A stretch of 12,019 nt of DNA from an uncultured Clostridia bacterium (GTDB taxonomy: Bacteria; Bacillota; Clostridia; Oscillospirales; Oscillospiraceae), in assembly GCA_946011705.1 (NCBI GenBank), contig CAMGCA010000026.1, forward strand, positions 1-12,019, written 5' to 3'. The stretch's first letter is position 1; the number at the start of each line of letters is the position of its first letter. Shown here piece after piece: positions 6,200 through 12,019 of the stretch. The translations under genes and the position numbers were made by a program. Below the pieces are notes generated by a model. That model was not told the DNA's origin, made no database searches, and saw only the letters and a program-made list of their open reading frames with translations.

Positions 6200-6233
6200 C
6201 GTCTTTGTTACTTGACTGAAATTTCTCTGGAAT

Positions 6234-7640
6234 TTAGCCTGCGCTGTACTTGGTCAGCATTTCGATCCAGCTGCCTACGGTGAAGGCAACGGAAGCGCAG
6301 TACTCGGGATCTTCCAGAACCAGCTTGCCGTCGGTGGTCCACCAGTCGTAGCCCCGGTCGTTCTTGGCCTCGTAGACGCTGACGCCGTCCACGTAACCGC
6401 CGGTCTGATGGTGACGGGTGTTTTCGGTAGCCTCAGCAACCTTGGGGTTGGAGGAGTAGCCGCCCATGTCCTTGCCCCAGGCGGAGAAGCCGTCCTCGGT
6501 GCAGGTCATGTAGGCGATGAAGGCACAGGCAGTCCAAGGCAGGGGGCTGTTGTCGGTGACGAACAGGTAATGGCAGTAACCGTAGCCGCCAATGCCCTGA
6601 TAGCCGTCGGTGTAAGCGGCAACGTTGACGTTGTTCACGGAGACGGAGTTGGATTCCTCAACGGAGCGGAGCTTGGAGTAAACCAGCAGGCCAAACTGAT
6701 CGGTAGCGCTCTTGTCAACCAGGGTGTTGCAGTTGGGGCCGTAATCGGTCTGGGCTTTGTAGATCTCTACCAACAGCTTGATCCAAGCCAGCGCGTAGGC
6801 ACCGTCGGGGCCAAGGCCCAGATCAGCGGCCTCGGACTCCATGGCCTTGATGGTGGGCTGGAAGTAGGCCTGCTCCTCGGCGGGCAGGGCGTTGTAAGCT
6901 TCTTTCAGCCAGCCGGCGTAGGTGTCCTCGGTGAGCATATACAGGAAGTTCTTGCCGACGATCTCGGAGTCGATGTCCATGTACAGACCATGCTCGCCCT
7001 CGGCGACGAAGTCCCAGCAGTTGTCATAAGTCTTGCTGCCGGTGTTGTTGTACATAAAGACCTTGTTCAGGGTCTGCAGAGCCAGGAAGCCCTTGTACTC
7101 TTCGGCAGTGGTGCCGTTGGCTTCGGCCCAGTCCTTGGGGATGAAGGTGTCCAGAATACCGGTCTGAACCATCTTGCTCTCGATCTGGTTGCCGTCCTGA
7201 ATCAGGGTCATGGCGAAGGTGCCGGTGTCCTTCAGGGAGTCAGCGGTGAGCTGATCGAAGATCTTGTTGTTCTTGGGCTGCTGCCACTCGAACTCCATGT
7301 TGTAGCTGGGGTCGATGGTCTGTAAGTAGGCGATGAACAGAGGCAGGGCGCTCTTGCCGCGGCTGGAGTTGCCCACGCCGTAGAACATCTTGCCGTTGGA
7401 CTCCTCGATGGCCTTTTTGGCCAACTCCTCGAGGGTCATGGTCTGAGCTTCCTTGATGATTTTCTGGGTTTCCGTCAGGTTTTCCTCCGCAACGGGTTCC
7501 GCAGGAGCAGCGGGGGCTGCGGTGTCCGCGGGAGCGGCGGGGGCGGCGGGAGCTGCCGTGGCCTCGGGGGCCTTCTGGCCGCAGGCCGCGAGACCCAGAG
7601 CCATACACAGAACCAGAAGCATTGCTACGATACGTTTCAT
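6234..7640 (-). CDS. ABC transporter substrate-binding lipoprotein (importer component)
   Basis: This 468-residue binding protein should be anchored on the outer face of the membrane and deliver substrate to the fused permease. The N-terminus is a lipoprotein signal: MKR, a hydrophobic stretch, then LAAC with C20 as the lipidated cysteine. Residues 24-50 are an alanine/proline-rich tether. The mature part from about residue 75 has the style of the COG1840/FbpA-AfuA binding-protein group, for example GNSSRGKSALPLF, a stretch around DSLKDTGTFAMTLIQDG and DFVAEGEHGLYMDID. The start is set by an AGGAGG ribosome site 7 nt before ATG (complement of 7648-7653). It is the first gene of the importer operon and faces a divergent sensing operon that begins with another binding-protein-like gene. 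Ligand unknown: sugar phosphate is favoured by context and ferric iron is the alternative. Confidence 0.9.
   Translation of the reverse strand: MKRIVAMLLVLCMALGLAACGQKAPEATAAPAAPAAPADTAAPAAPAEPVAEENLTETQKIIKEAQTMTLEELAKKAIEESNGKMFYGVGNSSRGKSALPLFIAYLQTIDPSYNMEFEWQQPKNNKIFDQLTADSLKDTGTFAMTLIQDGNQIESKMVQTGILDTFIPKDWAEANGTTAEEYKGFLALQTLNKVFMYNNTGSKTYDNCWDFVAEGEHGLYMDIDSEIVGKNFLYMLTEDTYAGWLKEAYNALPAEEQAYFQPTIKAMESEAADLGLGPDGAYALAWIKLLVEIYKAQTDYGPNCNTLVDKSATDQFGLLVYSKLRSVEESNSVSVNNVNVAAYTDGYQGIGGYGYCHYLFVTDNSPLPWTACAFIAYMTCTEDGFSAWGKDMGGYSSNPKVAEATENTRHHQTGGYVDGVSVYEAKNDRGYDWWTTDGKLVLEDPEYCASVAFTVGSWIEMLTKYSAG
7491..7571 (-). repeat. Ala/Pro-rich low-complexity tether coding segment
   Basis: The DNA is a GC-rich run of GCN and CCN codons encoding about 27 residues of repeated APAAPA pattern directly after the lipidated cysteine. 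Such tethers lift the binding domain off the membrane. Runs like this can change length by slippage, so strain variation is expected. Confidence 0.6.
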
Positions 7641-7670
7641 TTCAGTTCCTCCTCAAAAGATTTATTCGGC

Positions 7671-7720
7671 GGCAGGTCTTGTTCCCTGCCTGTGCTTATA
7701 GTGTAATGGCGAATCGCACA
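7671..7720 (-). promoter_or_regulatory. Weak promoter and leader hairpin of the importer operon
   Basis: On the minus strand, TATAAG (complement of 7695-7700) is the best -10 box. The only -35-like match is TTGTGC (7716-7721), at a short 15-bp spacing. The leader holds a hairpin, GGCAGG/CCTGCC (7671-7676 with 7685-7690), ahead of the ribosome site. A poor promoter is what an activator-dependent operon would show, fitting control by the divergent AraC-type regulator. Confidence 0.4.
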
Positions 7721-7779
7721 AAAAGAAACGGGACAAACCTGATATTTTTTGCACATTTCTGCTTTCATTGTAAAATATG

Positions 7780-7808
7780 ATGAAATCAGAACGCCGATGT
7801 GCTATAAT
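7780..7808 (+). promoter_or_regulatory. Promoter of the sensing operon (extended -10)
   Basis: TATAAT at 7803-7808 is preceded by TG at the extended -10 position (TGC at 7800-7802). The -35 position at 17-bp spacing reads ATGAAA (7780-7785), four of six matches to consensus. Transcription would start near 7815, leaving a short leader before the GCGGAG ribosome site at 7832-7837. Confidence 0.65.
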
Positions 7809-7845
7809 TTAGTCAGTTCAATCAAAGCATAGCGGAGATATGCCC

Positions 7846-8859
7846 ATGAAAAAACAAATTCTGATTCTGGCCCTGCTCCTGCCGCTGCTGGCTAGCTGCG
7901 CCGAGAAACAGCCGGAGCCCTATCCTTATACGCCTGACCAGGATCGGCGGCTGGTGGTCTACACCTCCCATAAAGAGGAGGTCTACACTCCCATTATCCG
8001 GGAATTTGAGGAGCGCACAGGCATCTGGGTGGACGTGGTCAGCGGCGGCACCAATGAGCTGCTCCAGCGCATCCAGCAGGAAGCGGACGCGCCAAAGGCG
8101 GACGTGATGTTCGGCGGCGGTGTGGAGAGCCTCGAGTCCTATCAGGACTGCTTCAGCCCCTATATCTGTCGGGAGGCCGCCGGTATCTCCGAGCAGTTTC
8201 AGTCGGAGTCCGGCTGCTGGACGCCTTTTTCCGCCCTGCCCGTGGTGCTGGTGTACAATACCAAACTGGTGGCCCCGGAGTCCTTAACGAGCTGGAAGGA
8301 TCTGGAATCCCCGGCTTTTCGGGGAAAAATCGCCTTTGCCGACCCCCAGATATCCGGTTCCTCCTATACGGCGCTGGTGACCCGGATTCAGACGGGCGGT
8401 GGGATGGAGGATAGCCTGACTCGGCTGTGCACTGCGCTGGATGGAAAGCAGCTGGACAGCTCCGGCGCGGTGCTGACCGCAGTCGCTGACGGAAGCGCCT
8501 TGGTGGGCATCACGCTGGAGGAGACTGCCCTCCAACATATCGCCGCCGGGGAGGACATCGCTTTGGTCTACCCGTCCGACGGCACTTCCTGTGTCCCCGA
8601 CGGCAGTGCGCTGGTGAAGGGCGCGCCCCACGGGGACAACGCCAGACTGTTTCTGGATTTCACCGTCAGCACCGATGTACAGTCCATGGTGGGTCAGCGG
8701 TTCTGCCGCCGGACGGTCCGGGCGGACATTCCCGCGGACCCCTCCCTGCCGCCGCTGTCCACCCTGAACATGGTGTCCTACGATGTGGAATGGGCCAGCC
8801 AGAACCGGGACCGACTGCTGTCGGAATGGTCCTTCCTGCTTGGGGAGGTGCCGTCATGA
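7846..8859 (+). CDS. Binding-protein-like lipoprotein, probable ligand sensor (HptA/PgtC-like)
   Basis: This 337-residue lipoprotein is a solute-binding protein of the FbpA/AfuA/HptA type. The signal peptide ends at LLASC, with C18 lipidated. The family pattern follows: LVVYTSHKEE at the first strand, FEERTGIWVDVVSGGTNELLQRIQQE, then KADVMFGGG, and later an LTSWKDLESPAFRGKIAFADP segment. No permease accompanies it; a histidine kinase follows with a 4-bp ATGA overlap. In HptA-HptS-HptR and PgtC-PgtB-PgtA such proteins present ligand to the kinase instead of transporting it, so a sensing role is inferred. I chose ATG 7846 over ATG 7840 because the GCGGAG ribosome site is only 2 nt from the latter and 8 nt from the former. 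Confidence 0.85.
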   Translation: MKKQILILALLLPLLASCAEKQPEPYPYTPDQDRRLVVYTSHKEEVYTPIIREFEERTGIWVDVVSGGTNELLQRIQQEADAPKADVMFGGGVESLESYQDCFSPYICREAAGISEQFQSESGCWTPFSALPVVLVYNTKLVAPESLTSWKDLESPAFRGKIAFADPQISGSSYTALVTRIQTGGGMEDSLTRLCTALDGKQLDSSGAVLTAVADGSALVGITLEETALQHIAAGEDIALVYPSDGTSCVPDGSALVKGAPHGDNARLFLDFTVSTDVQSMVGQRFCRRTVRADIPADPSLPPLSTLNMVSYDVEWASQNRDRLLSEWSFLLGEVPS

Positions 8860-10556
8860 CCCGACCTCTGAGCCATTCCTTCCGAAACCGGCTGCTGCTA
8901 TCCTTCCTGATCGCCTCTCTGGCACCCATGATCATCTGCTCCACCATGCTGTCCCAAATTTCCCGGATTCAGATGACGAAGCAGCTGGACACCGACGCCC
9001 AGACCCAGACCGCCCACCTGATGACCGCCCTGGATCGGATCAGCGACGCCCTGCCGGGGGCAGCCCGAGCGTTGGAAGAAAGCCGCCTGCTGCCCCGGGC
9101 TTTTACCAGCCGGGAGGACACCCAAATCAATACCGCCCTGTTCCTGGCCACTGAGGGCAGCCGGGATCTGGCGGATTACTCTTTGTATGATCTGCGGGGC
9201 AGTCTGCGCTATTCCACCGGCAGCGTTACAGCAGGCACCACCCTTTCCACCCGGTGGGGCGTCCTGTTTGCGGCGAAAAATGCCGGCGGGCAGGCGGTGT
9301 ATCAGGCGCCCATGGACGGCGGCAAAACCCTGCTGCAGGGCGCGGCGCTGCTGAAAAATCCTCAGGGAGAACCGCTGGGCTATCTGGTGATGGAACTGTC
9401 CGAGGAGAATTTTCAAAAGCTCTTCGCCGGCAAATACGGCAGTTCCAACGAGGTTCTGATTCTAAATCGGTACTGGCACCCGGTCTACGCCAGCCAGAGC
9501 GGCATGAAGGAGGAGCTGGCGGATTCCCTGCGTGGCCAACTGCTGCGCAGCGGCAATCCCGGCGCGGAGACGGAGGAATACCGCCTGCTAATTCAGGAGC
9601 ATCCTCCCACCGGCCTGTATCTGGTACTGCGTCAGCCCCAGATGTTTACTCAGAGCACCATGAAGCTGCTCCACGCCGCCAGCTTTTTCTGTGTTCTGAT
9701 GGGCATTGTGATTTCCGCGGTGCTCTGCCTGCCTCTGAGCCGCCGGATCTCCCAGCCCATCGGGCGGCTGCTGAAAGCCTTCTCCCGGCTGGAGCAAGAC
9801 GATCTGGACGTCCACGTCTCCCGGGACGGAGAGGATGAGCTGGGTCAGCTGGCATCAGGCTTTAATCACATGGTTCTGGCCCTGAAGGCCAACCGGCAGG
9901 AGCTGGTGGAAAATCAACGGGAGCTGAATCAGGCCCAGGTACGGATGCTGCAGGCTCAGCTGAATCCCCATTTCCTGTGCAACACGCTGGACACCATGAA
10001 GTGGATCAGTAAGATTAACCATGTCCCCCAGGTGGCGCTGATGTCCACGAATCTGGCGGATATTCTGCGGTTTTGTATCTCTGCCGAGGAATTTGTGCCT
10101 CTGCGCCGGGAGGTGGAGGTGCTAAACCGGTATGTGGAAATACAAAAAATCCGGCTGTCCGACCAGTTCAGCTTTCTGGTCAGCCTGCCGGAGAAGCTGG
10201 AAACCTGCATGGTTCCCAAAATGATTTTGCAGCCCATTGTGGAGAACGCCATTCTCCACGGCCTGGAAGGGATTTCCGACAGCGTCATCCGGGTGGAGGC
10301 GGCTCAGGAGGGGGAAGACCTGCTCATTACCGTCACGGACAACGGTCACGGCCTGCCGCCGGATATGATCGGCCATCCTTACCGCCGGGAGTCCGCGCCC
10401 ACCGGACACCATCTGGGACTATTCAACGTGGACACCATTCTGAAAAAGCACTACGGGGAGCGCTACGGCCTGTATCTGGACAACAACCCCGCCGGCAGCG
10501 GCGCGAGAGTCCGGGCGCGGCTGCCCCTGCGCCGAAGGGAGGAAGAAGAATGCTGA
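8856..10556 (+). CDS. Sensor histidine kinase, YesM/HptS-like (LytS/YesM family)
   Basis: This 566-residue membrane kinase is the middle member of the sensing trio. Membrane segment one is at about 12-32, an extracellular sensor domain at about 35-268, membrane segment two at about 270-293 and a HAMP linker at about 294-345. The His_kinase domain follows with phosphoacceptor H372 in LNPHFLCNTLD, where relatives usually have Y after FL. The ATP-binding domain shows the N box PIVENAILHGLE (460-471), the G box DNGHGLP (495-501) and GLFNV (521-525). The start is ATG 8856, overlapping the lipoprotein stop and served by GGGGAGG at 8842-8848; the longer upstream extension lacks a ribosome site and lies inside the previous gene. 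It would receive a signal from the ligand-bound lipoprotein and phosphorylate the AraC-type regulator that follows. Confidence 0.92.
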   Translation: MTRPLSHSFRNRLLLSFLIASLAPMIICSTMLSQISRIQMTKQLDTDAQTQTAHLMTALDRISDALPGAARALEESRLLPRAFTSREDTQINTALFLATEGSRDLADYSLYDLRGSLRYSTGSVTAGTTLSTRWGVLFAAKNAGGQAVYQAPMDGGKTLLQGAALLKNPQGEPLGYLVMELSEENFQKLFAGKYGSSNEVLILNRYWHPVYASQSGMKEELADSLRGQLLRSGNPGAETEEYRLLIQEHPPTGLYLVLRQPQMFTQSTMKLLHAASFFCVLMGIVISAVLCLPLSRRISQPIGRLLKAFSRLEQDDLDVHVSRDGEDELGQLASGFNHMVLALKANRQELVENQRELNQAQVRMLQAQLNPHFLCNTLDTMKWISKINHVPQVALMSTNLADILRFCISAEEFVPLRREVEVLNRYVEIQKIRLSDQFSFLVSLPEKLETCMVPKMILQPIVENAILHGLEGISDSVIRVEAAQEGEDLLITVTDNGHGLPPDMIGHPYRRESAPTGHHLGLFNVDTILKKHYGERYGLYLDNNPAGSGARVRARLPLRRREEEEC

Positions 10557-11293
10557 AAGTACTCATCGTGGAGGACGAAGAACTCATCCGCAAGGGCATC
10601 GCGCTGACGGTGGACTGGGCAGCCCTGGACTGCGTGGTGGTGGGCGAAGCCGCCAACGGCGCGGAGGGGTTGGAGAAGGCAGAAAAATGCGACCCGGACC
10701 TCATCATCACCGACCTGAAAATGCCCCAGATGGACGGCATCGAAATGCTGGAACGGCTCCGACAGGCAGGAAAAACCACTCATGTCATCATCTTGACCGC
10801 CTACGACAGCTTTTCCTACGTTCAGACCGCCCTGCGTCTGGAAGCGGTGGACTATCTGCTCAAGCCCTTCCATGACGGTGATCTGGAAAAGGCGGTGCAG
10901 CGGGTGCAGGCAAAGCTGGCACCGAAGCAGACAGTGCTGCCGGAGCCGAAAACCGGCAGCGGCAACCGCTATGTCTCCGAAGCAATCCAGTACATCAAGA
11001 ACCACTATCAGGAGCCGGATATTAGCGTCAGCTCCGTGGCCCAGAGCCTGAACATCAGCGAGGGTCACCTGAGCCACACCTTCAGGAAGGAAACCGGCAG
11101 CACCCTTCTGGGATATCTGACCCGCTACCGCATCCACAAGGCGGCGGAGCTGCTGAAGGACTGCCGGGTGAAGGTCTACGAGGTGGCGGAGCAGGTGGGC
11201 TACCGGGACATTGGCTATTTTTCCAACACCTTCAAGAAAATCACCGGGAAAACACCCTCGGAGTATCAGGACAGTCTTTCATTTCGTTTTTAG
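10550..11293 (+). CDS. Response regulator, YesN/HptR-like (receiver plus AraC-type DNA-binding domain)
   Basis: This 247-residue transcription activator is the output of the sensing trio. The receiver domain (1-122) has acidic E8/D9, phosphoacceptor D55 in IITDLKMPQMDG, T83 and K105 in LLKPF. A proline-rich linker (about 124-137) leads to an AraC/XylS domain (about 140-243) with two helix-turn-helices: one around VSSVAQSLNISEGHLSHTFR and the second ending in the family pattern EVAEQVGYRDIGYFSNTFKK, then GKTPSEY. The length is slightly short for YesN-type proteins but complete. The start is ATG 10550, overlapping the kinase by 7 bp, with AAGGGAGG at 10535-10542; the longer open frame upstream is only a shadow of the kinase gene. 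The likely target is the divergent importer promoter near 7640-7720. Confidence 0.93.
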   Translation: MLKVLIVEDEELIRKGIALTVDWAALDCVVVGEAANGAEGLEKAEKCDPDLIITDLKMPQMDGIEMLERLRQAGKTTHVIILTAYDSFSYVQTALRLEAVDYLLKPFHDGDLEKAVQRVQAKLAPKQTVLPEPKTGSGNRYVSEAIQYIKNHYQEPDISVSSVAQSLNISEGHLSHTFRKETGSTLLGYLTRYRIHKAAELLKDCRVKVYEVAEQVGYRDIGYFSNTFKKITGKTPSEYQDSLSFRF

Positions 11294-11304
11294 GAGGAAA
11301 CGCC

Positions 11305-11961
11305 ATGTACTGCATTCTGGTTGCCGGTATGCCCGCCAGCGGCAAGAGCACCATCGCCGTCAGGATTTCGGAGTCTCTGGGAATTCCAATGCTGTCCAAG
11401 GACTCCATCAAGGAGGTGCTGTTTGACGATCTGGGCTTTCACAGCCGGGCAGAAAAGGTTCAGCTGGGCACAGCGGCCATGCACATTCTGTACTACGCCG
11501 CGGCCCAGCTGATGAAAGTGGGAAAACCGTTTATTCTGGAAAATAATTTTGAGGACGCTTCCATTCCCGGGATTATGGCACTGCTGGAAACCCATCACTA
11601 TACCGCCGTGACGGTTCGCCTCACCGGTGACCCGGAGGTCATCTACCGGCGGTTTGCCGCCCGAGATCTGTCCGACACCCGGCACCGGGGCCATGTGGTC
11701 AACGACTGCTACCCGGAGCCGCCGGGAGCCCCCCTAGAAAACCCCACAAGAAAAAGCTATGAGCAGTTTCTGGACGATATCGCGGCCCGGGGATATACCC
11801 GCTTTCAGGCCAACGGCCCGGTGCTGGAGGTGGATGTGACGGATCTGAGCGAACTGGACTTCCCACGGCTGATGGGTTCTCTCACCGGTTTTGTACAGAG
11901 GGCAGTTCCTGGATATCCTATGCGACTGCCCACACGAAATGCACAATCTCACCGGAAATGA
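11305..11961 (+). CDS. P-loop small-molecule kinase-like protein (AAA_33 type)
   Basis: This 218-residue cytoplasmic protein starts with a Walker A motif GMPASGKST (8-16). SKDSIKEVLFDDLG (31-44) contains D33, in the place where P-loop kinases bind their second substrate. A strand ending ILENNF (77-82) and a basic lid (RRFAARDLSDTRHRGH, about 115-130) complete a zeta-toxin/phosphotransferase-like fold. It likely phosphorylates a small metabolite, but I cannot name the substrate. An AGGAGG site (11293-11298) overlaps the regulator's stop codon, so it is co-transcribed with the sensing trio and may share its substrate theme. No antitoxin gene is adjacent, arguing against a zeta toxin. The last 15-20 residues look less protein-like than the rest, and another frame opens there. 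Confidence 0.75.
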   Translation: MYCILVAGMPASGKSTIAVRISESLGIPMLSKDSIKEVLFDDLGFHSRAEKVQLGTAAMHILYYAAAQLMKVGKPFILENNFEDASIPGIMALLETHHYTAVTVRLTGDPEVIYRRFAARDLSDTRHRGHVVNDCYPEPPGAPLENPTRKSYEQFLDDIAARGYTRFQANGPVLEVDVTDLSELDFPRLMGSLTGFVQRAVPGYPMRLPTRNAQSHRK

Positions 11962-12019
11962 TTTCCTGTCCGGGATTATCAGGGATTTGAAGATGGAGCA
12001 CAAAGAGCTCTTGTACTTC
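11939..12019 (+). CDS. Possible start of a further gene, cut by the window edge
   Basis: In a different frame from the P-loop kinase, ATG at 11939 opens 27 codons (MHNLTGNDFLSG, then IIRDLKMEHKELLYF) that stay open to the window end; the frame is also open back to about 11870. The composition looks like real helical protein. No clear ribosome site precedes this ATG, and it overlaps the end of the kinase gene by 23 bp. It may be a chance frame or the continuation of a frameshifted C-terminus. Family not recognised. Confidence 0.25.
   Translation, partial: MHNLTGNDFLSGIIRDLKMEHKELLYF

Noticed and set aside
6408..7325. Open frame of 305 codons on the plus strand opposite the importer binding protein
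   Set aside because: G/V/L-rich antisense shadow, no family motifs or start signal.
7641..7845. Direct-repeat operator for the AraC-type regulator (GCACA at 7716 and 7751)
   Set aside because: Two short matches 35 bp apart in AT-rich DNA are not enough to call a site.
11305..11961. Zeta-type toxin of a toxin-antitoxin pair
   Set aside because: The Walker A and fold hints resemble zeta toxins, but no small antitoxin gene is adjacent and the gene is translationally linked to the sensing operon.

Overview
The window is a roughly 12-kb piece of a bacterial chromosome. GC-rich genes, Shine-Dalgarno-led operons, lipoprotein substrate-binding proteins and YesM/YesN-type sensing genes point to a Gram-positive gut-type Clostridia. 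The small GC-rich palindromic repeats between genes suggest Oscillospirales/Oscillospiraceae, but that placement is inference and rests on repeat style rather than a marker gene.

Layout. (1) 1-835: a PhoB/OmpR-type response regulator (+) with a good -10 and TTCACA/TTTACA/TTCATG motifs on an 11-bp lattice; no partner kinase is visible. (2) 836-2035: about 1.2 kb without an intact gene. It is dense in hairpins and small repeats: a near-palindromic 129-bp MITE/BIME-like unit, a 58-bp direct repeat in two copies, several perfect stems of 14-16 bp, and a broken minus-strand reading frame that still has its own terminator. (3) 7640 down to 2036, minus strand: an ABC importer operon in the order lipoprotein binding protein, fused double permease, ATPase, beta-phosphoglucomutase-like HAD enzyme. 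(4) 7846 up to 11961, plus strand, divergent: a sensing operon in the order binding-protein-like lipoprotein, YesM-type histidine kinase, YesN/AraC-type response regulator, P-loop small-molecule kinase. (5) 11962-12019: the tail, where a new frame may begin.

How the genes may work together. The sensing trio has the same makeup as HptA-HptS-HptR of Staphylococcus aureus, which senses hexose phosphate, and resembles the Pgt phosphoglycerate system. The transporter (binding protein, fused permease, ATPase) has the makeup of AfuABC, a sugar-phosphate importer once annotated as an iron transporter. The HAD enzyme keeps the residues that define beta-phosphoglucomutase. The simplest reading is a self-contained system that senses an extracellular phosphorylated sugar (or related anion), switches on the divergent importer, and feeds the product into glycolysis through the HAD enzyme and perhaps the P-loop kinase. 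Ferric iron is the main alternative, because these protein families were first defined as iron transporters. The substrate cannot be read from the sequence.
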